23,593 bases of DNA from CAWDLX01 sp046728155 (GCA_046728155.1 JBKPDY010000001.1:1-23593); one strand, 5' to 3'. Counted from the stretch's first letter, positions 1-7,920 are shown. Translations and numbers: made by a program. The notes: a model not told the origin generated them from the letters alone.

Positions 1-324
1 GGAGCTCTTCACTACGTCCTTGGCCTGCAGCAGGTCGCCGATCTCCTGTGCACCGGCGCCGACCGGGATCTTCACATTGACCGGCGTGGTTCCCATGCTG
101 GTGTAGTCGGGCGCGCCGAGGATGTCCTGCAACTTGCCGACCCCGTAGTAGACCCCGCCGCCCAACGCCACCAGAAGCAGGAACGAGATGAACAAGGCCC
201 CGAATGACCGCCGTCGGCGCTTACGCTCGGTACGCCGCCGTCGCCGGGCCTGTCGGCTGGGTGGCCCGCCACGCCGACGACCGGGCTCCTGGTCCTCCCA
301 GGCCAAGTCCAGATCGTCAAGCAT
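1..324 (-). CDS. mltG: Endolytic murein transglycosylase MltG, N-terminal part (cut by window edge)
   Basis: This is the first 108 codons of an MltG/YceG-type lytic transglycosylase, which cleaves nascent peptidoglycan strands at the outer face of the membrane. Visible are an acidic start (MLDDLDLAWED), a very Arg-rich cytoplasmic segment (about residues 16-40), one membrane segment (about 42-60, FGALFISFLLLVALGGGVYY), and the beginning of the periplasmic LysM-like part (VNVKIPVGAGAQEIGDLL). The catalytic Glu would lie beyond the edge. The ATG at 324 overlaps the ruvX stop by 8 bp, so translation is probably coupled. The order alaS-ruvX-mltG is conserved in actinobacteria, which supports the call more than the short sequence does. 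Confidence 0.88.
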   Translation of the reverse strand, partial: MLDDLDLAWEDQEPGRRRGGPPSRQARRRRRTERKRRRRSFGALFISFLLLVALGGGVYYGVGKLQDILGAPDYTSMGTTPVNVKIPVGAGAQEIGDLLQAKDVVKSS

Positions 325-799
325 TTCTCCGCCTCCGCGCCGCGTCGAGCCATCCTTGCAGGATCTCCACCGCCGCGGCCTGATCGACGACCGCGCGGCG
401 GCGTCCACCCCAGACGCCTCGTTCGGACAGCCTACGTGTTGCCGTCGCCGTCGACATCCTCTCGTCGGCCAGCAGCACGGGCACCGGCGCAATCGCCTGT
501 GCCAGCCGGTTTGCGTATTCCCGTGCGTGTATCGCGGCGGGCCCCTCGGTGCCACGAAGGGTTACCGGCAGACCCACCACCACTTCCACCGTCTCATGAA
601 CCTCAACGAGTCGCATCAGCTCGGCGATGTCACCGGGAACTGTGTCACTGTCTGCATTTAGATCTCGACGTATGGTGACCAATGGGGTCGCCAGGATGCC
701 GTCCGGATCCGATTTAGCCACCCCGATCCGGACGGTTCCGACATCGACACCGAGCCGGACACCTCGGCGCAACGGCTGGGCCGGGTGACCCTCGCCCAC
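317..799 (-). CDS. ruvX: RuvX/YqgF-family RNase H-fold nuclease
   Basis: This 160-aa protein is full length for the YqgF/RuvX family, called a putative pre-16S rRNA nuclease or Holliday-junction resolvase; the role in actinobacteria is not settled. The RNase H-fold motifs are all present: GVDVGTVRIGVA with D19, VVVGLPVTLRGTEG (about 74-86), LLADERMSTATA with E113, and a C-terminal VDQAAAVEIL with D139. The start is GTG at 799, nine bases after the alaS stop; the preceding TGAGGC is only a weak Shine-Dalgarno, which fits translational coupling. It sits between alaS and mltG as in many actinobacteria. Confidence 0.93.
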   Translation of the reverse strand: MGEGHPAQPLRRGVRLGVDVGTVRIGVAKSDPDGILATPLVTIRRDLNADSDTVPGDIAELMRLVEVHETVEVVVGLPVTLRGTEGPAAIHAREYANRLAQAIAPVPVLLADERMSTATATRRLSERGVWGGRRRAVVDQAAAVEILQGWLDAARRRRNA

Positions 800-808
800 G
801 CGTCAGCC

Positions 809-3496
809 TCAGGCCCGGGCGCCGGCCACGAAGCCGCGGACCGCAGCTAACAGGGCGGGCACCTCATCCGCCGGCACCCCGCCGCCCTGGGCGAGGTCGG
901 CGTTTCCGCCGCCACGTCCGGAGAGCGCCGCACGGACGAGGTCCGTCGCGCTGAGCCCGCGGTCCTTCGCCGCCCCATTGACCGCGACGACCAGTGAAGC
1001 CTTCCCGCCGGTACGGGACGCGACCGCGACGACCGCCGGCCGCCCGGCCGCGAAACGGGTGCGCACCTCCTGCGCTAGCGCACGCACATCGGTGCCCGAG
1101 GTGCCCGGCGGAGCCTCCACCGCGGCCACCGCGACGCCGTTTACGTCCTCCGCGGCGTCGGCGAACGCCGAGACATTGGCCAGCACCAGCTGCGCCCGCA
1201 GCCGCTCCAACTCCTTCTCCGCGTCACGCAGCGAAGCGATGGTCTGCTCGACCCGGTCCGCGATCTCGTCCGGCTTGGCCCGGTAAAGCTCGGCCAGGCG
1301 GGACACGAGCACGTGTTCCCTCGCCATGAAGTCGACCGCGTCGGTGCCGACCAGCGCCTCAACCCGGCGGATTCCCGATCCGATCGACGCCTCGTGCAGG
1401 ATCTTGATCAGGCCGAGCTGCCCCGACCTTGTGACGTGCGTCCCACCGCACAGCTCCCGCGCGTAGTCGCCGACCTCGACCACCCGGACCTGTTCGCCGT
1501 ACTTCTCCCCGAACAGCGCCATCGCGCCGATCCGGCGCGCCTCGGCCTGCGAGGTGACGAACCAGCGGACCTCGAGGTCATCCGCGAGCACCTCGTTGAC
1601 CTGCTGCTCCACGTCTCGAAGGATCGTCGGTGGCACCGCTGTGGGCGTGTTGAAGTCGAACCGAAGCCGGCCTGGGGCATTGAGCGAGCCTGCCTGGGTG
1701 GCCGACTCACCGAGCGCGTTACGCATGCCCTGATGCACCATGTGGGTCGCGGTGTGGGCCCGGGAGATCGCACGCCGCCGCGGGACGTCGATCTCGCCGT
1801 ACCCGGTCTCGCCGGCCCGCACCTCGCCGTGCAGCACCCGGGCGCGGTGCACGATGAGGCCGGGCACGACCTGCTGGACGTCATAGACCTCCAGTTTGCC
1901 GGCGCCGACCGTAATCACGCCGGTGTCGGGTTGCTGCCCACCGCCCTCGGCGTAGAACGGCGTCGCGTCGAGGACGAGCTCGATGTCGTCCTCCTCGCCG
2001 GCGACCTCCAGCGATCCGGCCGAGCTCAGCAGCGCCCGTACCTTGGACTCCCGCGCGGTCTCGGCGTAGCCGGTGAACTCAACCGGCCCGCCGGCGTCGA
2101 GCACCGCCCGGTAGGCGGACAGGTCGGCATGGCCGGTCTTTCGCGCCTGGGCGTTCAGCTTCGCCCTTTGCTTCTGCTCCGCCATCAGCTTGCGGAAGCC
2201 CGCCTCGTCCACGCCCAGCCCGGCCTCGGCCGCGATCTCCAGCGTCAGGTCGATCGGGAATCCGTACGTGTCGTGCAGCTGGAACGCCTTGTCGCCGGGA
2301 AGCCGCTTGCGTCGCGCCTTCTTGGTCGCCGCGATCGCGGTGTCGAGAATCGCCGTCCCGGCCCGCAGCGTGGTGAGAAACGCTTCCTCCTCGGCGTACG
2401 CGTACTCCGAGATCCGGCCGAAGTCCTCCGCCACCTCCGGGTACGACGGCGACATGCAGTCGCGCGCCACCGGGAGCAGTTGTGGAAGCACCGGACCCTC
2501 TGCCCAGCCGAGCAGGCGCATCGCCCGGATCGACCGCCGTAGGATGCGGCGGAGTACGTAACCGCGCCCTTCGTTGGAGGGGGTCACTCCGTCGCTGATG
2601 AGCATCAGCGATGTCCGAATGTGATCGGCGATCACCCGCAGCCGTACGTCGTCCGGGTGCGACTGCGACGCTACGTGTCCCGACCGGGCGCCGTAGCGCT
2701 TGCTGGTCAGCTCTGCCGCGGTGTCGAGGATCGGCCGCACCTCGTCGATCTCGTAAAGGTTGTCGACGCCCTGCAGGATTGCCGCGATCCGTTCGAGACC
2801 CATGCCGGTGTCGATGTTCTTGGCCGGCAGCTCACCCAGGATCGGGTAGTTCTCCTTGTCCTCCCCCGGACCGCGCTCGTACTGCATGAAGACGAGGTTC
2901 CAGAACTCCATGTACCTGTCCTCGTCGGCCTCCGGTCCGCCCTCGCGGCCGTACTCGGGGCCGCGGTCGAGGTAGATCTCCGAACACGGACCGCACGGGC
3001 CCGGGATTCCCATCGACCAGAAGTTGTCCTTCTTGCCGCGGCGCACGATCCGCTCAAGCGGCAAGCCCGCGATCCCGCGCCACAGATCGATCGACTCATC
3101 ATCATCGAGGTAGACGGTCACCCACAGGCGATCCGGATCCAGGCCAAAACCGCCATCGGCCTGGGGGTCGGTAACCAGCCTCCAGGCCAGGTCGATGGCG
3201 CCCTCCTTGAAGTAGTCCCCGAATGAGAAGTTGCCGTTCATCTGGAAGAACGTGCCGTGCCGGCTCGTCTTACCGACCTCCTCGATATCCGGGGTCCGCA
3301 GACACTTCTGGACCGATACCGCCCGCTTGTAGGGCGCGGTCGCCTGGCCAACGAAGTACGGCACGAACTGCACCATCCCGGCGTTGACGAAGAGCAGGTT
3401 CGGGTCGGCGAGCGGGAGCGGGGCCGACGGGACAACGGTGTGCCCGTCGGCCTCGAAGTGCGCCAGAAACCTGCGCTTGATCTCCGCCGTTCTCAT
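809..3496 (-). CDS. alaS: Alanine--tRNA ligase
   Basis: This 895-aa enzyme charges tRNA-Ala and clears mischarged Ser/Gly. The order is class II catalytic core (residues 1 to about 250, with motif 3 GMGLERIAAI at 231-240), tRNA-binding helices, an editing domain with the zinc motifs H581-x3-H585 (HTATH) and C683-x3-H687 (CGGTH), and the C-terminal C-Ala domain rich in Ala/Gly that ends GFVAGARA. The reading frame stays open for 156 more codons upstream, but ATG at 3496 (MRTAEIKRRF) is the family start, and its A of ATG sits inside the TGA of the preceding gene (4-bp overlap). Length and motifs are normal, so it should be active. Confidence 0.97.
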   Translation of the reverse strand: MRTAEIKRRFLAHFEADGHTVVPSAPLPLADPNLLFVNAGMVQFVPYFVGQATAPYKRAVSVQKCLRTPDIEEVGKTSRHGTFFQMNGNFSFGDYFKEGAIDLAWRLVTDPQADGGFGLDPDRLWVTVYLDDDESIDLWRGIAGLPLERIVRRGKKDNFWSMGIPGPCGPCSEIYLDRGPEYGREGGPEADEDRYMEFWNLVFMQYERGPGEDKENYPILGELPAKNIDTGMGLERIAAILQGVDNLYEIDEVRPILDTAAELTSKRYGARSGHVASQSHPDDVRLRVIADHIRTSLMLISDGVTPSNEGRGYVLRRILRRSIRAMRLLGWAEGPVLPQLLPVARDCMSPSYPEVAEDFGRISEYAYAEEEAFLTTLRAGTAILDTAIAATKKARRKRLPGDKAFQLHDTYGFPIDLTLEIAAEAGLGVDEAGFRKLMAEQKQRAKLNAQARKTGHADLSAYRAVLDAGGPVEFTGYAETARESKVRALLSSAGSLEVAGEEDDIELVLDATPFYAEGGGQQPDTGVITVGAGKLEVYDVQQVVPGLIVHRARVLHGEVRAGETGYGEIDVPRRRAISRAHTATHMVHQGMRNALGESATQAGSLNAPGRLRFDFNTPTAVPPTILRDVEQQVNEVLADDLEVRWFVTSQAEARRIGAMALFGEKYGEQVRVVEVGDYARELCGGTHVTRSGQLGLIKILHEASIGSGIRRVEALVGTDAVDFMAREHVLVSRLAELYRAKPDEIADRVEQTIASLRDAEKELERLRAQLVLANVSAFADAAEDVNGVAVAAVEAPPGTSGTDVRALAQEVRTRFAAGRPAVVAVASRTGGKASLVVAVNGAAKDRGLSATDLVRAALSGRGGGNADLAQGGGVPADEVPALLAAVRGFVAGARA

Positions 3497-3801
3497 ACTT
3501 GTTCTCTTGCTCCGTTCCCATTCTGCGTCGTGGCCGGCCCAAGGTCGTCGTCCTCGTTGTCCAGCTCGTCCAGGCCGACACCGCGCGCGAACGCCTCGTG
3601 GATCTGCTCCTCGCGCTCGGCCATACCCGTCCGAACGTCGGCAATGAAGTCTCGCACCGATCCGAAGGCACCCGCAGCCGAGTTCCGCGCCGATCCGGCC
3701 AGGCCGCCCGGTGAGTACGCCTGGACCACGCTGGTGACCTTTCGCGCGATCACCGCGCCGACAGCGATCCCGACGCCGAGCCAGAGCGCCCTCTTGATCA
3801 T
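3493..3801 (-). CDS. Small membrane-anchored hypothetical protein (DUF6167-like)
   Basis: This 102-aa protein begins MIKRALWLGVGIAVGAVIARKV, a single N-terminal hydrophobic helix (about residues 4-20), followed by a soluble segment and an acidic tail (DELDNEDDDLG). In actinobacteria a small protein of this kind lies between the DUF948 gene and alaS; I recall it being annotated as DUF6167 in Streptomyces, and this is my assignment, not a search result. Start and stop overlap both neighbours by 4 bp (ATGA at each junction), so it is made in fixed proportion to the DUF948 protein and AlaRS. Function is unknown. Confidence 0.85.
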   Translation of the reverse strand: MIKRALWLGVGIAVGAVIARKVTSVVQAYSPGGLAGSARNSAAGAFGSVRDFIADVRTGMAEREEQIHEAFARGVGLDELDNEDDDLGPATTQNGNGAREQV

Positions 3802-4247
3802 CGGCGGGCCTTCCGCTCGGCCTTGAGCCGCGCGCGCAGCCGCGCCTCCTCATCGGCTTCGCGCCGGTGTTTGGCCGCCCGGCGCATTCCGTACGTGAAG
3901 GCTGCGATCTTCGTGAGTGGGTTGGACACCGCCGAGGACACCACCGTGCTGAGATTCGCGACATTGGCGCTGACCTGTGAGGCGTGGCCGGTGATGGTGT
4001 CCAGCCGGGCCAACTGCAGGTTCACGCCGTCGAGTGACGTGTGCACCTGGGTCAGGGCCTGGTTGACGTTCTCCACCGTCGTGTTGACGTTGGTCAGGAT
4101 GGGTCCGGCCCGGTCGGTGATCTCGTTGACCGCCCGGGTCGCGGCGTCGACGGTCTTGCGAAGGCGCAGGATCGGGACCGCGAGCACGATCACAAGCATG
4201 AGAAACGCTCCGGCCGCGATCAGGGCCGCGATCTGTCCACCTGACAC
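3798..4247 (-). CDS. DUF948 domain membrane protein
   Basis: This 149-aa protein has an N-terminal transmembrane helix (about residues 7-27, IAALIAAGAFLMLVIVLAVPI). A long helical segment follows with Val/Asn/Thr heptad-like spacing (LTNVNTTVENVNQALTQVHT), typical of DUF948 coiled-coil proteins, and the tail is strongly basic (RLRARLKAERKARR). The start chosen is GTG at 4247, with a GGGGG tract about 7-11 bases upstream on the coding strand. The frame stays open to 4631, but that extension translates the interspersed repeat and is rejected. It is the first gene of the five-gene coupled operon ending in mltG. The family function is unknown; membrane and cell-envelope association is inferred. 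Confidence 0.88.
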   Translation of the reverse strand: MSGGQIAALIAAGAFLMLVIVLAVPILRLRKTVDAATRAVNEITDRAGPILTNVNTTVENVNQALTQVHTSLDGVNLQLARLDTITGHASQVSANVANLSTVVSSAVSNPLTKIAAFTYGMRRAAKHRREADEEARLRARLKAERKARR

Positions 4248-4406
4248 GCTGGCACCCCCTTTCTCCGCGGACGCCGGCCGTCGGACGCTCCGCGATCGGG
4301 CCACCGATCGACCGCGTACCGGCACGGTGGATCCGTTGGCCAGGTTGACAGTACCGGCATGCGCGCGGGCGATCGTGACGGCGTACCTAAATTCGTCCCT
4401 ACGCGA

Positions 4407-4470
4407 GCCGACAGCGAGTGAGCATCGCAGGGCCGTCAGGCCCGAGGAGCGGAGCGAGCGCGGAGGCGAG
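4407..4470 (+). repeat. Interspersed GC-rich repeat, copy A1
   Basis: This 64-bp unit starts GCCGACAGCGAGTGAG and ends GCGCGGAGGCGAG. It matches the copies at 7924-7987 and 8001-8064 except for one base (GTGAGC here, GCGAGC there). It holds two small inverted repeats: GTGAGCATCGC, whose stem is weakened by the T, and GGGCC-GTCA-GGCCC. Both flanks contain TGACCG-like sequence. Confidence 0.93.
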
Positions 4471-4483
4471 CCTGAATGACCGG

Positions 4484-4523
4484 GCCGACAGCGAGTGAGC
4501 ATCGCAGGGCCGTCAGGCCCGAG
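4484..4523 (+). repeat. Interspersed GC-rich repeat, truncated copy A2
   Basis: This copy keeps the first 40 bp of the 64-bp unit, through the GGGCC-GTCA-GGCCC hairpin, then diverges at CCGGGCCCCCGCGG. It carries the same T (GTGAGC) as copy A1, so A1 and A2 probably arose by local duplication. Its period to A1 is 77 bp, the same as between the two copies at 7.9-8.1 kb. Confidence 0.9.
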
Positions 4524-4548
4524 CCGGGCCCCCGCGGACACGTGGACC

Positions 4549-4620
4549 GCAGCGGAGCTGCTTCGGCGAGCTTGCGAGCCGAACAACGCGGCTCTTCGTG
4601 GGATGGCAGCAGCGGAGCTG
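4549..4620 (+). repeat. Hairpin module with a repeated 12-mer
   Basis: GCAGCGGAGCTG occurs at 4549-4560 and again at 4609-4620, exactly 60 bp apart. The first copy with the next base forms a small stem (GCAGC-GGA-GCTGC). Between them, 4562-4583 has a 6-bp inverted repeat TTCGGC...GCCGAA. This module directly follows truncated repeat A2. Whether it is a second repeat family, a terminator region for the gene ending at 4675, or both, cannot be told from one copy. Confidence 0.6.
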
Positions 4621-4674
4621 GCGTGTTTCACCGTGTGGGCGGACCGCAGTGTCCCGTTCGGACAGTGGACGGTG

Positions 4675-6099
4675 TCAGTCGACCGGCTGATAGTCGATAG
4701 CGTTGAAGACCTTCACCGTGACAAGGGCCGCGGCGCAGGTCGGCGCCGGTGAGGGCAAGGCGGTCGGTTGGCCGGGTGGTGGCGCGTTCGGCCGGGCCGA
4801 CGGGGTGGTCGACGGTCGTGGTGGCGGCAGGGTGCACACCGGCGCCCGGACCCACATGTCCATGACGTACTCGTCGCGTTGCCAGCATGAGGCGAGTCCC
4901 TGCTTCACGGTCGGGCAGACCCCGCTGGCCCGCACCCGCCAGCCGGCCGAGTTCAACGCGGTCACGTACGCGGCGTTGGTCTCCTCAGGAGCGTGCTGCG
5001 ACACCCACGTCCGTTCGCGGTACCGGCACTGTTCGATGCACCAACGGCTGCCGCTGAACGAGTCGTCGTGCTGGACCGCGGCCCAGCCGGGCAGGTCGAG
5101 CCCGTCCAGCTCGTTCAAGATGGGGTCCTCCGCCACAGCCCGGGTGAAGAGGTAGATCGGGTAGGCGGCGAGCAGCAGTACCGCCACCAGGATGAGGGTG
5201 CCGACCTTGAGCTGCTGGGCGATCCGCAGCTGGCGCCGCATCTCGGCCCGCCGGATCATTCCGGTGGTCACGAGCGGGTCGAGGCCTTTGCCGGCGCCAC
5301 CCGCGGCCCGACCGCCGCCCCCGGGGCCAGGACCTGGGCGGGCCGGAACGCGACCGGCGCCGACGGGACCAGGACCGCTCGGACCGCTGAGGCCCTCCGG
5401 AGCCGGGACGGCCGGCTTGCCTCCCGTCGGGAACTCGGGCGGACGCCCCGGCCGGCGGGATTCGGCGCGCCGACCACTCCTGGTCGGTGGTTCGGCGACG
5501 GGGGCAACCTCCCCGGTCAGGTCCTCCCAACCGGCGGGCTCGGTGCGCCTGGCCGGCGCCGGAGTGAGTAGTTCTCCGGTAGCGCCGTCGGGCTGGTCCG
5601 CCGAACCCCGGCGCCGGCGCCCGCCCGACTCCGGCCCGCCGGGACTGGCGGGAGGGGGTGTGCGCGGACCGCGGGTCGTCGCACCCGCGCCCAACGTGGG
5701 GACCGATGGTGGCGCCACCGGCGGTGGGAGGAATGGGCCGGACGCGGCGGCGTCTCGGCCCCGGCCTCCGCGGACATCGCCGCTGGCAGGTTCCTCCGGC
5801 AGATCGCGGGCGGGTCGGCCGCGACCACGACCGGTGGGCATACCCGCGGAGCCCGATGGGCCGCCGGCGGGGACCGCGTCAGGCGGCGACGCTGGACGAG
5901 GATCGGCCGGCGCGGCCCCCCGTCGGCTGCGGCCGAAGCCGCTACTCGGCTCGTCACCCGGTGTGGGCTCGGAGCGGGGACGACCGCCGCGCAGATCGGC
6001 CAGCCAGCCGAGATCCTCTTCGCTCGGGCCTTCCTCGCCGCGGCCGCCCCGACCCCAGCGCCGCTTGGCCGGCTTCTCGCCATCCGAGTCGCGGGCCAC
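4675..6099 (-). CDS. Single-pass membrane protein with long disordered N-terminus, function unknown
   Basis: I do not recognise a named family. The 474-aa protein has about 290 residues of Pro/Gly/Arg-rich low-complexity sequence with acidic patches near the start (SEEDLGWLADLRGG). One transmembrane helix follows (about 299-319, VGTLILVAVLLLAAYPIYLFT). The outer domain of about 150 residues has Cys at 354, 358, 395, 405, 422 and 455 and conserved-looking aromatic stretches (WCIEQCRYRERTWVS, YVMDMWVRAPVC), so disulfides are likely. A Pro-rich linker precedes the last 20 residues. The GTG start shares one base with the rarA stop (TAGTG) and follows GGAGGAG, a strong ribosome-binding site. Topology with the N-terminus inside is inferred. 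Confidence 0.85.
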   Translation of the reverse strand: MARDSDGEKPAKRRWGRGGRGEEGPSEEDLGWLADLRGGRPRSEPTPGDEPSSGFGRSRRGAAPADPRPASPPDAVPAGGPSGSAGMPTGRGRGRPARDLPEEPASGDVRGGRGRDAAASGPFLPPPVAPPSVPTLGAGATTRGPRTPPPASPGGPESGGRRRRGSADQPDGATGELLTPAPARRTEPAGWEDLTGEVAPVAEPPTRSGRRAESRRPGRPPEFPTGGKPAVPAPEGLSGPSGPGPVGAGRVPARPGPGPGGGGRAAGGAGKGLDPLVTTGMIRRAEMRRQLRIAQQLKVGTLILVAVLLLAAYPIYLFTRAVAEDPILNELDGLDLPGWAAVQHDDSFSGSRWCIEQCRYRERTWVSQHAPEETNAAYVTALNSAGWRVRASGVCPTVKQGLASCWQRDEYVMDMWVRAPVCTLPPPRPSTTPSARPNAPPPGQPTALPSPAPTCAAALVTVKVFNAIDYQPVD

Positions 6100-7514
6100 T
6101 ACTGCTCCTCCCCGTCGCCGACCTGGCCCGGTGTGGCCGGACTGGGTGCGTCGCCACCTGACAACAATGTACGCAAACGGGCGACCCGCTCGACCAGCGG
6201 ACGTTCAGCGCCGTGTCCCAATGGACGGTAGTACTCCCGGCCCTGGACGTCATCAGGGGCGTACCGCTGCATGACGACGCCGCGCGGGTCGTCGTGTGGG
6301 TACGTGTACCCGACGCCGTGGCCGAGCCCTCGGGCCGCGGGGTAGTGCGCGTCGCGCAGGTGGCGCGGAATCGCCCCGCCGCGACCGTCCCGCACGTCGG
6401 CCAACGCCTCCTCGATGGCCACGATGACCGCGTTGGACTTCGGCGCCAGCGACAGGTGGATCGCGGCCTGGGCGAGGTTGAGCCGCGCCTCGGGCATGCC
6501 CACGTACTCGACCGCGTGGGCCGCCGCGGTCGCGGCCTGCAACGCGGTCGCGTCGGCCAGGCCGATGTCCTCACTGGCGAAGATCACCATGCGGCGGGCG
6601 ACGAAACGGGCATCCTCTCCGGCGACGATCATCCTTGCCAGGTAGTGCAGGGTGGCGTCCACGTCGGAGCCTCGCAGGCTCTTGATGAATGCGCTGACCA
6701 CGTCGTAGTGGGCGTCACCATCGCGGTCGTAGCGCAGGGCCGCCTGGTCGAGCGCCGCCTCGGCGGTCGCCAGGGCGATCTCGTCCATGCCGAGGGCGAC
6801 CGCGCCCGCCGCGGCGGCCTCCAGCGCAGTGAAGGCCTTGCGCACGTCGCCGCCGGCGAGCCGGACGAGGTGGTCCTCGGCGTCCTTGGCTAGCCTCAGC
6901 CGACCGCCGAGCCCGCGATCATCGACCACGGCCCGATGCACCAGATCGCGGACCGCGTCGTCGTCGAGCGGCTGCAGCGTCAGCAGCACACAACGCGACA
7001 GCAACGGGGAGATGATCGAGAAGTACGGGTTCTCCGTGGTCGCCGCGAGCAGCGTGATCGTGCCGTCCTCGACCGCGCCGAGCAGCGAGTCCTGTTGGGT
7101 CTTCGAGAATCGGTGGACCTCGTCGATGAACAGGACCGTGGCCTCCCCGCCGGTGCGGCGGACCCGGCGAGCCTCGTCGATGGCCGCTCGAACGTCCTTG
7201 ACGCCGGCATTGAGAGCTGAGAGGGCGACGAAGCGGCGGTCACCCGCTCCGGCGACCAGATGGGCGATCGTCGTCTTTCCAGTGCCCGGCGGCCCCCAGA
7301 GGATCACCGATGTCATCTGGCCGCCCTCGACCAGGCGCCGCAGCGGCGCTCCCGGTGCCAGCAGGTGGTCTTGACCGACGAGATCGTCGAGCGTGGCCGG
7401 GCGCATCCGCACCGCGAGCGGGGCGTCGGGGCCGAGCGGCGCGAACCGCCGGTCCGCGCCGGATGCCGCGCCCTGGTTCGGTTCGGCCACGGAGAACAGC
7501 GCGTCCGGATCCAT
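6099..7514 (-). CDS. rarA: Replication-associated recombination protein A (RarA/MgsA AAA+ ATPase)
   Basis: This 471-aa clamp-loader-like AAA+ ATPase acts at stalled replication forks. Visible are Walker A GPPGTGKT (74-81), Walker B VLFIDE (ending D131 E132), sensor 1 LLAATTENP (about 155-163), and the arginine-finger segment SPLLSRC (about 169-175). The C-terminal oligomerisation region has family motifs (RYDRDGDAHYDVVSAFIKSLRGSD, VEYVGMPEARLNLAQA, LGHGVGYTYPHDDPRG). I chose ATG at 7514 (MDPDALFSVAEPN) because related actinobacterial proteins start this way; no good Shine-Dalgarno precedes it. The frame is open to 7679, and an ATG at 7580 lies inside a 38-bp repeat hairpin, so the start is the weak point of this call. 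Confidence 0.95.
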   Translation of the reverse strand: MDPDALFSVAEPNQGAASGADRRFAPLGPDAPLAVRMRPATLDDLVGQDHLLAPGAPLRRLVEGGQMTSVILWGPPGTGKTTIAHLVAGAGDRRFVALSALNAGVKDVRAAIDEARRVRRTGGEATVLFIDEVHRFSKTQQDSLLGAVEDGTITLLAATTENPYFSIISPLLSRCVLLTLQPLDDDAVRDLVHRAVVDDRGLGGRLRLAKDAEDHLVRLAGGDVRKAFTALEAAAAGAVALGMDEIALATAEAALDQAALRYDRDGDAHYDVVSAFIKSLRGSDVDATLHYLARMIVAGEDARFVARRMVIFASEDIGLADATALQAATAAAHAVEYVGMPEARLNLAQAAIHLSLAPKSNAVIVAIEEALADVRDGRGGAIPRHLRDAHYPAARGLGHGVGYTYPHDDPRGVVMQRYAPDDVQGREYYRPLGHGAERPLVERVARLRTLLSGGDAPSPATPGQVGDGEEQ

Positions 7515-7573
7515 CGCAGCGAGGGTACCGGGAAGCCCCGACACATCCGAACGCGTCCGCGATCGGCGTGCCT

Positions 7574-7611
7574 GGGTCATGCGGAGTCCGTTATGGGGGA
7601 CCTGAGACTCC
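7574..7611 (-). repeat. 38-bp dispersed hairpin repeat, copy 1
   Basis: On the minus strand it begins GGAGTCTCAGG and ends ATGACCC. It matches 16369-16406 at 32 of 38 positions. The ends CGGAGTC (7582-7588) and GACTCCG (7606-7612) are 7-bp inverted repeats. It lies 22 bases past the stop of the 58-aa protein gene and upstream of rarA, so it could act as a 3' stabiliser, a weak terminator or a rarA leader element. Confidence 0.7.
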
Positions 7612-7632
7612 GAGCCGGGCTTCGTCTCCTCG

Positions 7633-7809
7633 CTATCGACGGCGGGAGTAGAAGCGCCGCCAGCCGCCGGCACTGGCAAGGTGCAGGGCTAGGCAGAACA
7701 ACCCCAGCGTGGTCAGGAAGCCAATGGTCAGGACCGAGCCCAGAGAGGTCTTGGCAAGGTCCAGAATCAGGATGATGGCGAAGATCACCGCGGCGATGAT
7801 CGCGAACAT
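7633..7809 (-). CDS. Small two-helix membrane protein
   Basis: This 58-aa protein begins MFAIIAAVIFAIILILDLA, a first hydrophobic helix (about 2-20), followed by a second (about 26-46, VLTIGFLTTLGLFCLALHLA) and a basic tail (WRRFYSRRR). The frame can be read from 7863, but ATG at 7809 is preceded by GGAGGACAT, an excellent Shine-Dalgarno, which fixes the start. Small hydrophobic proteins of this type are common in actinobacteria and have no assigned function. It lies 118 bp upstream of rarA on the same strand and may share its transcript; the hairpin repeat at 7574-7611 lies in the gap. Confidence 0.8.
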   Translation of the reverse strand: MFAIIAAVIFAIILILDLAKTSLGSVLTIGFLTTLGLFCLALHLASAGGWRRFYSRRR

Positions 7810-7866
7810 ATGTCCTCCGGGTGGCGTGAACGACACGCCCGGGTTACCCACTGCCGCGGTCATTCA

Positions 7867-7883
7867 ACCCGACTGGTTCGGGT
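7867..7883. promoter_or_regulatory. Inverted repeat upstream of the 58-aa protein gene
   Basis: ACCCGACTGGTTCGGGT is a perfect 6-bp inverted repeat around a 5-bp centre, directly followed by the palindrome CACGTG (7884-7889). It sits 58 bp upstream of the ATG at 7809 on the minus strand, where an operator or short leader hairpin could be. No regulator is identified. Confidence 0.4.
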
Positions 7884-7920
7884 CACGTGGCTCTGGGTAC
7901 GGTGAAGTCCGATGCCTGAC

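Larger units (their letters stand above)
4248..4674. other. Gene-free stretch with repeats
   Basis: These 427 bases separate the DUF948 start from the stop of the 474-aa membrane protein gene. I see no convincing coding sequence. The half nearer DUF948 (4248-4400) should carry the operon promoter, but no clear -10/-35 pair stands out. The remainder holds two interspersed repeat copies (4407-4470, 4484-4523) and a hairpin-rich module (4549-4620). Confidence 0.8.

Noticed and set aside
1313..2542. 409-codon open frame antisense to alaS
   Set aside because: It lies wholly opposite a strongly conserved synthetase gene; long antisense frames are usual in high-GC DNA and the product resembles nothing known.
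3497..3964. 156-codon N-terminal extension of the alaS frame
   Set aside because: It is out of frame with, and covers, the small membrane protein and DUF948 genes. AlaRS family start MRTAEIKRRF lies at 3496 with a start/stop overlap; the extension is low-complexity Arg-rich sequence typical of GC-rich shadow frames.
4345..4350. TTGACA as a plus-strand -35
   Set aside because: No -10 hexamer lies 16-19 bp downstream and no plus-strand gene follows.
4248..4631. N-terminal extension of the DUF948 frame through the repeats
   Set aside because: It translates the interspersed repeat and precedes a well-placed GTG with ribosome-binding site and a transmembrane start; no signal of coding selection is visible.
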